From the NCBI GenBank assembly GCA_019750335.1, contig JAIEOQ010000006.1, positions 496,001-560,000 of the forward strand: a stretch of 64,000 nucleotides of DNA, written 5' to 3'. Position numbers and translations under genes: made by a program. The stretch comes from Candidatus Obscuribacterales bacterium. Lineage in GTDB: Bacteria > Cyanobacteriota > Vampirovibrionia > Obscuribacterales > Obscuribacteraceae. Below, piece after piece: positions 8,531-19,100 of the stretch. How positions within the stretch are numbered: position 1 is the stretch's first letter; each line of letters begins with the position of its first letter. The notes under the pieces were generated by a model. The model saw nothing but the letters and a program-made list of their open reading frames with translations. It ran no database searches and was not told where the DNA came from.

Positions 8531-9776
8531 TGTGCAACCATTTTTTTAAGCGTAAGGCCGGATCGGGTTTTTTTGCCCGTTGTTTATAACGTCGCCAGCC
8601 CCACTGAAAAGCGCTATATTGTCGCCTTATCTCTGGGTTGGTCGGATCGGCTTCAAAAGCGAATTGATACAAACGTGCCGCTGTTGCATAATCATTCATT
8701 TGTTCGTATAACGGAGCTAAATCCAAATAGATTTTATTGCGAAAAAATGGGGTGACGTTCAAGCTTCTCTCAAAGTGGGCAATCGCTCTTTTATTTTCAC
8801 CGTTTGCTTTTAAGATTTGACCTATTTTTAAATCTACCAGAGCAGCAAGCATTGGATCGATTTTGTTGCTGAGCACGAAAGTGTTAACAGCTAGCTCAAA
8901 ACGATCTGGCGGTATTTTTTTGACAAGGGTGTTTAAAGTGTCTAAATTGCGCTTGTTCATCTTGGGGGAGCTGAAGCACCAAAGACCGAATAAAGCTGGC
9001 TCCAGAGCTTCGTTGTAGCGGCTGTTTTTAGATAAATGTTCGGCAAGCAAAATGCCAGCGTCGCTTCTTGTTTTGCGATCATTGTATAGTTTGCTGATCG
9101 CGGAAAGTTCTTGATCTAGCTTAAAACCAAGAGCATTTTTTGCTGCTAAACGGACTTCCTGGGCGGCAAGATCGCTTGGATTGCGCTTCAATTCTTCTTC
9201 GGCATAGAAAAGCGCTTGCGAATAATTTCCTTCCTGTAAACAAATATCGGCTAACAAACGGCATAAGCGAGGGATAGTCGCTCCTTGATTGATAATTGGT
9301 GCCAAGGTCGAGCGCGCTTCGGCAAAGCGATTGTGTAATCGTAATCCGTTAGCGTTCATCATTAGCACTGCCGGATCAAGCGGATAACGCTTTTGCGCAT
9401 AAAGCAAATACTTATCGGCAAATTCAGTGTCGTCATAATAAACAGACTTGTGGTAGGCCGCTAAAAAGATTCCTGGAGCACGTTTTTCAAAGCGATCGAG
9501 AAGCTCGCCTGAAAGATCCTGAAAGCCGGCATTTTGATAAAGTTCAGCCAGAAGAAAATAGGCTTCGCTTTCTTGAGGATGAGCTTCGATATATTTGTTT
9601 AGAGTGTTGGCTAACTCTTCGTTGATTTGGCCGGCATCGATTTGTTTGGCAAGCGCAGTTAAATTTGTCGCCGGCAGTGCCAAGGCAGCTTCCGATAAAA
9701 ATATGCTTGGGAAGCTTGAAAGAATTACAAGAGAAATAAATCGGCCGCTCAAGTTGGATGAACGGAAAGTGATCAC
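8508..9776 (-). CDS. Exported TPR-repeat protein
   Basis: 422 residues with an N-terminal hydrophobic signal ([15 protein letters not shown] to EAALA) and tetratricopeptide repeats along most of its length (for example [21 protein letters not shown], then [18 protein letters not shown] and [17 protein letters not shown]). TPRs are helical scaffolds for protein contacts. The GTG start overlaps the stop of the upstream gene as GTGA, and its 3' end overlaps msrB, so the three genes from 10255 to 8000 form one tightly coupled operon. The specific partner is unknown. Confidence 0.75.
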   Translation of the reverse strand: MITFRSSNLSGRFISLVILSSFPSIFLSEAALALPATNLTALAKQIDAGQINEELANTLNKYIEAHPQESEAYFLLAELYQNAGFQDLSGELLDRFEKRAPGIFLAAYHKSVYYDDTEFADKYLLYAQKRYPLDPAVLMMNANGLRLHNRFAEARSTLAPIINQGATIPRLCRLLADICLQEGNYSQALFYAEEELKRNPSDLAAQEVRLAAKNALGFKLDQELSAISKLYNDRKTRSDAGILLAEHLSKNSRYNEALEPALFGLWCFSSPKMNKRNLDTLNTLVKKIPPDRFELAVNTFVLSNKIDPMLAALVDLKIGQILKANGENKRAIAHFERSLNVTPFFRNKIYLDLAPLYEQMNDYATAARLYQFAFEADPTNPEIRRQYSAFQWGWRRYKQRAKKPDPALRLKKWLHNEQIQDR

Positions 9777-10255
9777 CGGGTGCGGGCCTCGCGATAGCGG
9801 ATCAGCATGTCAGTCTTAAATCCTGGCGCCAAGCTGTTATCCAGATAAATGGCTACAGTAGCCATTACTTTTTTATGTTTGGCGATAATTTGTTTGTCGG
9901 TCAACTGTTGTTGATTGATTACCCAGCCGTAAGACGGTAAATTCGAGCAATACCATTCCTGTACGGCGCTTTGCGGCTCTTTAACGTGATAACGCAAGGT
10001 ATAACAAATTGTGCCTTTTAAGTTTGGATAAGTCAGGCCATTATCGAATTTTGCACCCTGCCCGGTATATTGCGGGAGCAAGCCAATGGCTGGTGGCTCG
10101 TTCACATGAGTTGTGTCGTATTCGCTTGTTGGATGTGGGTTCCCTCTGCTTGTTGGCGGTGGTGGCTTTGGCGGGTCGGCAAGGGCTGGCACGCCAAAAC
10201 TAGCTAAAGCTAAAAGGATCAACCCAGACGCCAAGCTGCGAACTTTCGATCTCAT
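9773..10255 (-). CDS. Hypothetical secreted protein
   Basis: 160 residues with a clear signal peptide (SLASGLILLALASFGVPALA), then a proline-rich linker (DPPKPPPPTSRGNPHP) and a compact domain with paired cysteines. The stretch GLTYPNLKGTICYTLRYHVKEP followed by VQEWYCSNLPSYGW suggests a small folded domain that acts on lipoprotein-like or peptide substrates, but I cannot name it. An AAGGAG sits 12 bases before the ATG. It heads the operon with the TPR protein and MsrB. Confidence 0.65.
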   Translation of the reverse strand: MRSKVRSLASGLILLALASFGVPALADPPKPPPPTSRGNPHPTSEYDTTHVNEPPAIGLLPQYTGQGAKFDNGLTYPNLKGTICYTLRYHVKEPQSAVQEWYCSNLPSYGWVINQQQLTDKQIIAKHKKVMATVAIYLDNSLAPGFKTDMLIRYREARTR

Positions 10256-10357
10256 CTGATGTGCGTCTCCTTGGTTTGCAGTATCAAAGGGGTTTGAAAA
10301 AGAGAGCGAAGAATATCATATCTCCACTCTCTCCCTAATACCCTGATTTAGTTTAGC

Positions 10358-12676
10358 CTAGTCGCGATTGCAGAGTGAAAAATCTCCGGTTGGAGCTGTG
10401 GCTGCCGCTACCCCTGAGAAAGGAGGATTTCGGTAACAGCCAAGATCGTTTTGCAATTGGACCACACCGAGCAACCCTCGAACAGCGCCGCTGCTGGGTG
10501 TGACAGCAATTGTATTGTGTCCCCAAACCCGGCCGGCGCTATTTCCGGACATGAAATGGTGATCGTGAATACAATTGTCGTGCTGAGTGTTTGTAATCAG
10601 CTCATCAGCATCATAAGATCTGATATATCGTCTCAGTACGCCATCCGGGCGCACATTGTTATCGTGGCTAGGTGGTGGTGCTTCATTACAGACGATTTGG
10701 CCGCTATTGTTCAAATAAACAAAATAACGACGACCGAGCCGGATTGTTGTATCGAGAACTTGGTTTACTTCAGCGGTGCCAGCTTCAGGGCTTATTTGTT
10801 TGATCCGATTCAGCAAAAATTCAGTTAGCTTTGCTGTTGGGCGATCTTGTTGAGCTGTTCCAGCGCCCATGGCCTGGGCGGCTCCGTTGCCTCTGACGTA
10901 AGTGTAAGCACCGGTATTGAACGATTGGTCGATTAACTGTCTTAAAGTGCCGTCGCTTGTGACTTGGCATTGTTGATTTTGGCTATAGCCATTGCCCGGT
11001 ATTTGAGCAAAACCGGCACCGGAACGACACCAGTAAACTGGTTGTCCCAGCCAAGGCACGCTTCCTTGCGGGAACAAGCGTAAGCCAGTCGAAGGAATAC
11101 CGTTAAAATAGCTGGCACAAACGTTGTTGACGCAAGCGCTGAACGGTGGAACATAATATGCTTGCCAAACCCGGCATTTGCCGATTTCGGCGGCAATTAA
11201 GCTGTTCGATTGAGATCCGCTGCCGCCAAGATTATTGTTGCGATGATAAGCCAGGTCGAAGGCTCCTTGAGTACGACCTCCTTGCGGGTCGATTAATTGC
11301 TGGCATGGTGAAGAAGATGTATTTTGATCGTCGCAAATTGAAGCAATTGAATTCTTGGGAATATTCGACCAGGCCTCTTGCCAGGTAGCCGGATCGCCTT
11401 GGCTGTTAAAAAGACCGTTAGTATCCGGTGCATCAGCTGGTTTTACTGGCGGTGGTGGTCCTGAGTGGTCGTATGCTGACCAGGCATTCATTGCCATATC
11501 ATTGGTGGTGAAAACAGCATTTGGATTAGAGCCGGAAACAAGAATGCCGGTACCTAATTCGTTGGCAAGCACGCTTGAGCCCATCGGGGCAAAACCGTTG
11601 GCTGCACCGGGCGTACCGTTGTCGATAATGAGATATCCGCTTTGGAAGCTGGGTGAATAGCTTTGACCCATCACACCAACTACGGCAACAGATTCTGTTT
11701 CTGAGACTTGAGCATGTCCTTGCAAGTTTACGTTCACTCTTGCTTTGCTATAAAAAGCATTAGGCGGAATGTTTACTCCGGCAGGGAGTCCGGTGCCTAG
11801 GGCGTTGGCTGTAGCACGAAAATCCCTCATCGAGATATGGTGCGGTTGTTCGCCCGGGTGTACAGGTACGCCGACTAAAGACATGCCTGGTAAGCCGGTA
11901 AAAGTAATCGGTTCGTAGCCACGCATATATCGTCTGCCGTCAGGAGCAGCATTTGCCGTAGCGGCATTTGCCGGCAGCGGTACATATCTGCCCGTATCCA
12001 GATTGCGCGGGCGATTGCTTTCTGTCATTAAACCGTTAGGGCCATCCAGCTGAATATTGGTGGAGGCGTTAGGTGCCAGATAATAACCGATACGATAATT
12101 GTTGCCGCCTTGCTGTTGTTGTACGTTGCCGCCGTTGTTCATACGAGCGCTGTTGACTGTACTTAAAGTGGCAAATTGAGTTCTTAAATCATAGTTAGCG
12201 TTATTGCGTGACAGGTTACCGGCAATTCCGTTTTGCAAAACTTGATACAGTTGCGAACCGATATTGTTCGGGCTGTTTTGCAAGCGATTAAAAAGCTGGC
12301 GTACATTAGCTTGAATGGACGTAGGTATGTTGCCCTGACTGTCTGCCTCAGCTTGAGCGTTCATCGCCGTTAGCAAAGCTTGACCGATTAGACGATTGTA
12401 GACGAGTAGATTGATTTCCCCGCCAACGTCGGCATCGGCTAAACGAGCAAGACCTTGATCGACACCGGTTGGGTCGGTACTAACTAAGGCAATGCTTGGG
12501 CGTTTAATCGCCAAACGAGCCAAGTTCAAGTTGCCTGAATCAGTAGCGTTTTGCAGTTCACGGAAACCACCAAATATATTGATGATCATATAAATCACCG
12601 CACCAATGATTACTAAGACCACTGTACTGGCGGCAATCAGGGCGAGAGTGCCCCCGCGTTGCTGACGATGATTCAT
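10358..12676 (-). CDS. TadE/TadG-like surface protein (large, lineage-specific)
   Basis: 772 residues. The N-terminus RQQRGGTLALIAASTVVLV resembles TadE/TadG pseudopilin-like anchors: a short basic leader, then a ~22-residue membrane helix, with the rest outside. A region near residues 45-160 (LARLAIKRPSIALVSTDP, then AEADSQGNIPTSIQANVRQLFNRL) is helical. The large remainder is rich in Asn, Gly and Pro and has scattered cysteines (CRVWQAYYVPPFSACVNNVC). TadG proteins belong to Flp/tight-adherence pilus systems, but no tad ATPase or secretin is in the window. GGAG lies seven bases before the ATG. Function is inferred from the N-terminus only. Confidence 0.6.
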   Translation of the reverse strand: MNHRQQRGGTLALIAASTVVLVIIGAVIYMIINIFGGFRELQNATDSGNLNLARLAIKRPSIALVSTDPTGVDQGLARLADADVGGEINLLVYNRLIGQALLTAMNAQAEADSQGNIPTSIQANVRQLFNRLQNSPNNIGSQLYQVLQNGIAGNLSRNNANYDLRTQFATLSTVNSARMNNGGNVQQQQGGNNYRIGYYLAPNASTNIQLDGPNGLMTESNRPRNLDTGRYVPLPANAATANAAPDGRRYMRGYEPITFTGLPGMSLVGVPVHPGEQPHHISMRDFRATANALGTGLPAGVNIPPNAFYSKARVNVNLQGHAQVSETESVAVVGVMGQSYSPSFQSGYLIIDNGTPGAANGFAPMGSSVLANELGTGILVSGSNPNAVFTTNDMAMNAWSAYDHSGPPPPVKPADAPDTNGLFNSQGDPATWQEAWSNIPKNSIASICDDQNTSSSPCQQLIDPQGGRTQGAFDLAYHRNNNLGGSGSQSNSLIAAEIGKCRVWQAYYVPPFSACVNNVCASYFNGIPSTGLRLFPQGSVPWLGQPVYWCRSGAGFAQIPGNGYSQNQQCQVTSDGTLRQLIDQSFNTGAYTYVRGNGAAQAMGAGTAQQDRPTAKLTEFLLNRIKQISPEAGTAEVNQVLDTTIRLGRRYFVYLNNSGQIVCNEAPPPSHDNNVRPDGVLRRYIRSYDADELITNTQHDNCIHDHHFMSGNSAGRVWGHNTIAVTPSSGAVRGLLGVVQLQNDLGCYRNPPFSGVAAATAPTGDFSLCNRD

Positions 12677-12782
12677 TGAGAAACTCCAATAGCAAAAGCC
12701 TAAAATATTAACTCGCCCTAATTCTTGGAGGGGCGAAACATTGCGCGGCGTTAATATTACATAAACTTAATATAGCGTTCAT

Positions 12783-12816
12783 AATCTTTCTCGTCAAGCC
12801 TAAGTGCGAGAAGATT
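12783..12816. repeat. Inverted repeat between divergent genes
   Basis: AATCTTTCTCG (12783-12793) is complementary to CGAGAAGATT (12807-12816) apart from one bulged T, around a 13-base loop. It lies between the divergently transcribed TadG-like gene and the secreted protein gene starting at 12856, so it would fall in the leader of the latter or act as an operator. No T-run follows, so it is not a normal terminator. Confidence 0.35.
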
Positions 12817-12855
12817 GGTAAGCGTAAAGTCCTTATCTTGCTTGGGTTTCAATGA

Positions 12856-13749
12856 ATGGCTGACATACGTCTATTGTTAAATCTGCTGCTTTTATTTGTC
12901 TTTTTAAGTCAATGCACTCCATCTTTGGCTGGTGAGCTGGCCGTCGGTACGCGTAGCCGTATAAATGGAGGGGTCAAAGTTCCTTTATATGGAGCTAGCG
13001 ATCTAAATTACAAAAGCAGAGTTGAGCTTGTTAGACAACGAAGACAGCTTATTCAACAATTGCCACTTTATAGCGGTACTTATTCGCCGGATGATTATGT
13101 CTTTGGGCAAATTGAAGACGGTAAGCCCTGGTGGGGTATGTACGGCATGTACGTTTATCGTGTCGGACAAAAAAGTATCCTTGGCCCAGCTAAAGAATCG
13201 CAGTTTTTTTTCAATCCATATTTGCTGATTGCCGCTGAGCCAACCTGTATCGGTCTTATTGATCCGGCAAAAGTAAGCAGCAAGATCTTGTCTCTGCCGG
13301 ATTTTCCTTTTGTCTGGCAACCGGCGGATTTGGTTTGGTACCCAAAGGAATGCCGAGCTTCTGTGACTTATGACGTAAGTAACTATCAAGCTCAAATAAA
13401 TAAATATCAAAAATATTTGAAGGGCAACTACACCATCAACAAATTTAGTTTGATCGGATATAACGCCCGTGATTTAGGCTACGACTATATTTATCCTGAT
13501 ATCGATAAAGCCGTAAACGTGCAAAATCAATTTCAAGAAAAGCGTCCGATTGAATTGAAGCAGATGATTCATTGCGGAGGTAGCTGTGGCTATCCTGGTG
13601 GTTGTAATAATATGAGCCCACTTATGGCCGAGCTGGATTTTCTCATTCTCAAATCAACGCCGGCGCGCTTGCCGATTTATATGTGGAAAGACAGACCAAG
13701 TTCGGTGCATGAAAAACCGGACTTCACTTTCATTATCAACTTCAAGTAA
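12856..13749 (+). CDS. Hypothetical secreted protein
   Basis: 297 residues with a signal peptide (IRLLLNLLLLFVFL to PSLAG). The mature part is aromatic-rich (YPDDYVFGQIEDGKPWWG, then GMYGMYVYRVG and FFFNPYLLIAAEP) and has a CGGSCGYPGGCNN cysteine-glycine cluster near residue 235 that could bind metal or form disulfides. I recognise no family. It is transcribed away from the TadG-like gene and ends at a shared terminator. Probably an envelope or secreted protein of this lineage. Confidence 0.7.
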   Translation: MADIRLLLNLLLLFVFLSQCTPSLAGELAVGTRSRINGGVKVPLYGASDLNYKSRVELVRQRRQLIQQLPLYSGTYSPDDYVFGQIEDGKPWWGMYGMYVYRVGQKSILGPAKESQFFFNPYLLIAAEPTCIGLIDPAKVSSKILSLPDFPFVWQPADLVWYPKECRASVTYDVSNYQAQINKYQKYLKGNYTINKFSLIGYNARDLGYDYIYPDIDKAVNVQNQFQEKRPIELKQMIHCGGSCGYPGGCNNMSPLMAELDFLILKSTPARLPIYMWKDRPSSVHEKPDFTFIINFK

Positions 13750-13753
13750 AAAC

Positions 13754-13788
13754 AAAAGAGCGGATGGATAGATACCATCCGCTCTTTT
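13754..13788. terminator. Bidirectional intrinsic terminator
   Basis: A perfect 14-base stem (AAAAGAGCGGATGG, 13754-13767, with its complement at 13775-13788) around a 7-base loop, flanked by A-rich and T-rich ends. It sits between the convergent secreted-protein gene and the superoxide dismutase gene and can serve both. Confidence 0.9.
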
Positions 13789-13812
13789 ATATTGATTAGC
13801 TTGTTTGTTTTA

Positions 13813-14424
13813 TTATTTGAGCAAACGTTTTTCTACTGCTTCCCAATCAACATTGGCGAAGAAAGCTTCGATATATTTGGGGCGATCAACCGGTTTGTAA
13901 TCCAGTAAAAAGGCGTGTTCCCAAACGTCCATAACCAGAATCGGTACGAATCCGGCAATGTTGCCTTCTTCGTGCAGTGTAATCCAATGATTGGATAAAG
14001 TTTTGGTGATTGGATCTTGGAAAAGAACTGCCCAGCCAACGCCTCTCATGGCGCCAACTTTGGCAAAATCATTTTTCCATACGTCAATCGAGCTGTATAC
14101 TTCGCTTAGCTTTTTACCTAAAGCGCTGTCTGGCTTCAGTTCGCTTCCGCCTGCTTTCATGTTGCCGAAATAGTATTCGTGCAATCTCATGCCGTTATAT
14201 TCAAAGCCGTAGCGGCGTTTTAATTCGGCATATTCGGGAGTGCCCGATTTGCCTTGTTCGGTCAATTCAATAATCTTCTCGTTAAGAAGATTGGTGTTTT
14301 TGACATAACCGGCATAAAGACCAAAGTGAATTTCCAAGGTCTTGTCCGAGATGCCGGCAAGATTCTTCAGGTGGCTGAAGTCTTGCTCTTTGTACGCAGT
14401 GTAAGCAATTTTAGTTTGCTGCAT
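13813..14424 (-). CDS. Superoxide dismutase, Fe/Mn family
   Basis: 203 residues. It converts superoxide to oxygen and peroxide. The four metal ligands are visible: His in LEIHFGLY, His in MRLHEYYFGN, and Asp and His in VMDVWEHAFLLDY. The usual second-shell His-His pair after the first ligand is replaced by Leu-Tyr (HFGLYAGYVKNTN), as in a sub-group of bacterial enzymes. Iron or manganese cannot be told from sequence. No signal peptide. The ATG at 14424 is chosen because AGGAG lies six bases before it; a longer upstream reading to 14562 has no support and would be leader sequence. Confidence 0.92.
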   Translation of the reverse strand: MQQTKIAYTAYKEQDFSHLKNLAGISDKTLEIHFGLYAGYVKNTNLLNEKIIELTEQGKSGTPEYAELKRRYGFEYNGMRLHEYYFGNMKAGGSELKPDSALGKKLSEVYSSIDVWKNDFAKVGAMRGVGWAVLFQDPITKTLSNHWITLHEEGNIAGFVPILVMDVWEHAFLLDYKPVDRPKYIEAFFANVDWEAVEKRLLK

Positions 14425-14857
14425 GTCCATCTCCTGATAAGGAAAGTGCAGGGCTTCGTATACGTAATTGATATCATAAATCGATTGCAAAGCAGCAGTA
14501 TTCCTCACATACTGACAGGCAAATCGTATTATTAGGCAAAGCAAAGTTGCCGAAACGGACAAATTCTGGTGTTGTCGGCGGTATCATTGTCAACAATGAA
14601 GCCGCCCCGATTTAGAGCGGCTTCTACAAAGACCAATTAAGGTCGCGCCTAGAGGCGCATTGCGATTACCGAGAAATATTAGCGCTATTGTGACTTGACT
14701 CTATAGGAGTCCTCCAACGGCTGCTTTCCTGGATATTACTAACATACAACATGGCTGCCAAGAGTCAAGTGGCAAATTGCAAACAATACGTATGTACATT
14801 TGACCAAACGGATGTTATATCCTTGCCTAGCCTAGTGCTAACCACTGCATATTACAG
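14425..14857. other. 433-base intergenic region with four hairpins
   Basis: No gene is supported here. It separates the sod gene (leftward) from a membrane protein gene (rightward). Four inverted repeats stand out: GAAGCCGC (14598-14605) with 14617-14624; GACC/GGTC around AATTAA (14631-14644); GCGCC/GGCGC around TAGA (14645-14658); and GACTC/GAGTC around TATAG (14697-14711). None has a T-run, so they do not look like terminators. A TATGAT -10-like hexamer for sod lies at 14473-14478 on the minus strand, without a good -35. The cluster could be a small RNA or a leader structure, but no known RNA family fits. Confidence 0.5.
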
Positions 14858-15982
14858 ATGAGCATGAATAACACTCTGTTAGCCCTGAAGAAAAGATTTT
14901 TGATTCCAGGTGTTTGCTTGGTTGGTCTTTGTCTTTGGTTGGCTTTTTGCAAATCTCATTATGAGAGCTATTGGAACGGCACGATTCATCGAGTGCAGAC
15001 CGTAGATTTTAATCTGCTCCACCATACTTTGCCCGCTACGCTATCGCAGCTTATTTTGGCTGGGGATGATGAGGCCGTCCAAAAAGTCCTTGATTCAACC
15101 TATGGCATTTTTGGATTGATTGTCACAGACGCACAGGGTAAAGAAGTTCTTTTCGGCACCAAGGCAATATATAAGCGAGAAACCTGGCAGCCTAAGTTAT
15201 CCCTTGAATATCTTTATGAACAGAAAGAGCCTTTTGACTTACTGACTGACCCGCCCCCGTTGCGGGTCCAATATGTTCATGCCAGTCCGCGGGTTGACGG
15301 AGTAATCTCTGCTGTTAAACCGTCAGGCAAAATCATCGGCCGTATTTATTATGTACGTGGGGTCTCGCCAGGGTTTGCCGAAGATTTAACCGGAGCGATT
15401 GCTAGTAATTGGTTTGAGATGTCCGGGTCCAAACGAGGCTATATTTTAATTACGCTCATTGTCATCGGTTTTTCCTTGGCGCTTATTTGTCTTATTCTTT
15501 GGCGTAAAAGAGTTCTCGAAATGCGGGAACGTGAGCTCGAACACCAAGAAAAAGAGCTTAACGTCAGACGTAAAGCTTTGGAGCAGCTTAATGCCGATAT
15601 AGCAGCTCAACGCAAACGCAAAGAATGGTTGGAGCAAGAAGCAGAGCTTGCTTACAGGCGAGCTTTAAAAATCAAGGAAGCTTTGGTCGGTCTGAAAGAG
15701 GTCTTTTCTGTAAGTGAAAATATTCAGGATGCTTACGCTAAGGGGACAGATATAAATATACGTCCGCCGCTTTCCAATACCTCAGCGCTTATTGCTGAAG
15801 TGGAAAATCTTTTACCGGAGTTGACCCAGAATGCCAAGGTGCTTAGGTCCCAGGCTGAGGTCTTGCAATCTTATTGTGCCCATTTGGAAACCAAGCAAAG
15901 TGAATTGCAGGCTCTATTGACAGCAAAATCCAGCGCTCCCTATCTGTCTCCTGAGAACCGGGCGTCCCTAGGCAATAAATAG
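14858..15982 (+). CDS. Membrane sensor-like protein with cytoplasmic coiled coil
   Basis: 374 residues. Two membrane helices (residues ~13-32 and ~197-215) bracket a ~160-residue extracytoplasmic domain whose LAGDDEAVQKVLDSTYGIFGLIVTDAQGKEVLFG segment resembles a periplasmic PAS/Cache-type sensor. After the second helix comes a long charged coiled coil (KRVLEMRERELEHQEKEL and following), then a helical tail. This is the architecture of sensor kinases or chemoreceptors, but no kinase, HAMP or signalling domain is present, so any output must go through a partner. Start at ATG 14858; ATG 14864 is an alternative. Confidence 0.65.
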   Translation: MSMNNTLLALKKRFLIPGVCLVGLCLWLAFCKSHYESYWNGTIHRVQTVDFNLLHHTLPATLSQLILAGDDEAVQKVLDSTYGIFGLIVTDAQGKEVLFGTKAIYKRETWQPKLSLEYLYEQKEPFDLLTDPPPLRVQYVHASPRVDGVISAVKPSGKIIGRIYYVRGVSPGFAEDLTGAIASNWFEMSGSKRGYILITLIVIGFSLALICLILWRKRVLEMRERELEHQEKELNVRRKALEQLNADIAAQRKRKEWLEQEAELAYRRALKIKEALVGLKEVFSVSENIQDAYAKGTDINIRPPLSNTSALIAEVENLLPELTQNAKVLRSQAEVLQSYCAHLETKQSELQALLTAKSSAPYLSPENRASLGNK

Positions 15983-16136
15983 TAAATCACCGATAAGTTA
16001 CCGAACCTGCTGTTCCGTGCTAAGCTTTTGATCGCTGGCATAGTTCTTGCTCTTGCAAGCCGATCGTTGGATCCGGTTTTTAAGTGCAATATTTTGCGGC
16101 AAGGCGATTACTTTATTGGGATAGACACCGACTCAG

Positions 16137-19100
16137 ATGAAGCCAGTGTCCAGCAAGAGAGCTACGATTAACCTGCAGTCGCTGATTGACGCCAGCAGCC
16201 CGGCCGTTTACCGCCGTGGTGTTCAATACTGGCGGCGCAAAAAAGTGCTTAAGTATGAGGAGAAAGATGAGGGGGCCTATGTTGAGGCGCTTGTCATCGG
16301 TTCTGAGCCGCAACCCTATAAAGTGGTTGTTACGGTGGAAGACGGCGATAAATTTAAAGCTGTTTGTTCTTGTCCGTATTTTGAAGAGATCTGCAAACAT
16401 TCAGTATCGGTTGTATTGACTCATGTTGCACGCAGTTTTCCCGGTATTCGTTTTGATTCGGGCGAATCCTTAAAAGAGCCTCCGGCTGAGCACGGGCCGC
16501 GGGCCAAAGAGCTGCTAGAGGATCATAAAGTTGTACTGGCTGAGCTGGCAAACAATTCCGTTGACAGAGAATTCACCCTCGGTATTTTAGTTTTAGAAAA
16601 ACCGTTGGCCTTTATTGTCGGTACTTTGCCTGATGAACCCCAAGGCAAAGTGAATATTCTCAAAGTGCCGGAACCGATGCTGCAAATCTTTCCGGAAGAG
16701 TCGCGCATTCACAAACTAGTAAAATATCTGCTTTCTTTGCCTCAAGCGACTAAAGGTCCGGCCGGTGGTCATCGCATTCCGCGTGGTGATGAAGGTGTGG
16801 TTCTTGGGCATCTCAGCCTTTGTGCCAATCTGATTAACACTACCGATAATCAATCCATGTCGTTCTGTTCGCAGCCCGCACAACCGAAAATACATATATG
16901 TGAAACCGAGAATGGAGAGCTCTCCATTACATTGAAGGCTTTGAACGAAGCTGGCGAAATTTTAAGCGATCCGGTGTTCTTTCTTGGTCAGCAATCTTGG
17001 GTCCTTTCCAAACAAGTTTTTTATGCCATTGATTTAAGTCCGATTCATCGACTTTTCCAATTTTTTGACTCTCACGGCAATATGACGGTCAAGCTGGAGA
17101 CTGTGCCTAAGTTTCTTGCTATTGATTTGCCGATTCTCAAAAAACGAATGGATGTCGAACTGGATGAAAACAACGCTCCGTTTCCTACGGCAATTACTGA
17201 GCCGCCTAAAGCGGCGATCCGGGTGCAGGAAAAACAAGGAGCCAGAGCGGCAAGCACAGCGGCAGCCGGAATCTCACCGGAGCTGGAACTTGTTTTAGGT
17301 TTCCGTTATGGCGATCTTGTTTTGCCTTCGCGTGATGAAACAAGCGCCATGGAAGCTGAACCATACACGCGCACTATTGCCGATACCGGACAAAGTGTTT
17401 GGGTGAAACGTCTTTGGGAGCAAGAAGGGCAGCTCAGGCGTTTTCTCACCAATCTATTACCAACAAGAACTATTGCTGACCGTTTCTTCTTTCATGATGA
17501 ACCGGCCCTCGATGCTCTTTATTACATATTCTCCGAGGAGTGTGCCGACTGGGAAGTCAGCGGTTTTGATCAAATCAAACATTATCGAGTGGCAAAAGAG
17601 CCGGTTAAGCTTAAAGCCGTACTTTCGCTCAAAAAAGACTCCTATAACTTTGAGTTTGAATTACAAGCGATTACCGGTTCCGGCGGCTTGATTCCATTTC
17701 CGCAAGTGATCGAGGCTGTTTTCCGCAATCGCAATTATTTGCGCCTGGAAGACAGTACTTTCGTGCGCTTGCCGGTCGCCACTTTATTGAGTGTGCTCAA
17801 AGGGGTCGGTGCCAGCAAAGAGCCTGTGCGTCCTCTCTATCAAGCTTTGCCGATTGCCCATCTTCTTGAGACCCAAGGCATTGAAATTACGGCTGATGAA
17901 GGCTTTAAAGAATTCATCCAAAAGCTGCGTAATTTCAGGGAGCTTGAGCCGATGAAGATCCCAGGTACTTTTAACGGCACGCTCAGAGAGTATCAGCGTG
18001 AAGGTTATAACTGGCTTTCATTCTTGCGTGAATATGGGTTGGCCGGAATCCTTGCTGACGATATGGGTCTGGGTAAAACCATTCAAGCTTTGGTTCTACT
18101 TCTGTCACATCATAAGAACGGCAAACAACGTGCTCCATCGTTGGTTGTCGCTCCGACTTCGGTGGTTTACAACTGGCTTGCTGAAGCGGAAAAATTCAGC
18201 CCGCAGCTCTCCACGTCTTTGTTTCTAGGACGTGATCGCTCCGAATTGCTTAAACGTCTCAAGCAAGGTGGTCCTGATTTACCGGATTTGATTTTCACCA
18301 CTTACGGTATCATTCGTCGCGATTACGAACAGTTGAAAGAAGTTCAGTTTGATTATCTTATTCTTGATGAAGCGCAAAATATCAAGAATCCGGAATCGGT
18401 AGGAGCTATTGCTTCCAAGAGTTTGAAAGCGCTTCATCGCGTTTGTCTGTCCGGTACACCGGTGGAGAATCGCTTGCGTGAGCTCTGGTCTTTGTTTGAT
18501 TTCTTGATGCCGGAGTTTCTTGGTAATTATCGTGATTTCAACGAAACGTTTGAACGTCCGATTGAATCAGGCATCGGCGAAGCCGGACAGAAGTTACGTA
18601 AAACCGTTCATCCATTCATTCTGCGTCGCCTGAAAAGCCAGGTGGAAAAAGAACTGCCACCACGGACAGACATTATTCATCAGTGTGAAATGGATGATGA
18701 ACAGCGTTCCTTGTATTTAAGCGTGCTTGATGAATGCCGTCAAAAAGTTTTTGGCGAAATTGCCAATCGCGGTTTGAACCGTTCCCAGATTTCAGTATTG
18801 GCTGCTTTGTTACGTTTGCGTCAAGTCTGTTGCGATCCGCGCTTGCTGAAAGATCGTGGCGATGCGCCAACTCCACCTTCGGCAAAACTTATTTCGCTTA
18901 TTGAAATGATTGGTGAAATTGCCGAATCGGGACATAAGATTCTTGTTTTCAGCCAGTTTGTGGAAATGCTTTCATTGGTGCGAACCGAGCTTGAAAATAA
19001 GAAGTACGTTTATGAATATATTGACGGTCAAACTCCGGCTAAAGAACGTCTGGAAAAAGTGAACCGCTTTAACGAAGATCAATCAATACCGATTTTCTTG

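Noticed and set aside
14425..14562. N-terminal extension of superoxide dismutase
   Set aside because: An AGGAG site sits at the internal ATG 14424 and the extension has no family match or signal peptide.
14700..14760. Possible signal recognition particle RNA (GGCTGCTTTCCTGG)
   Set aside because: It resembles the reverse complement of the conserved SRP loop, but several key bases are missing and no pairing stem was found around it.
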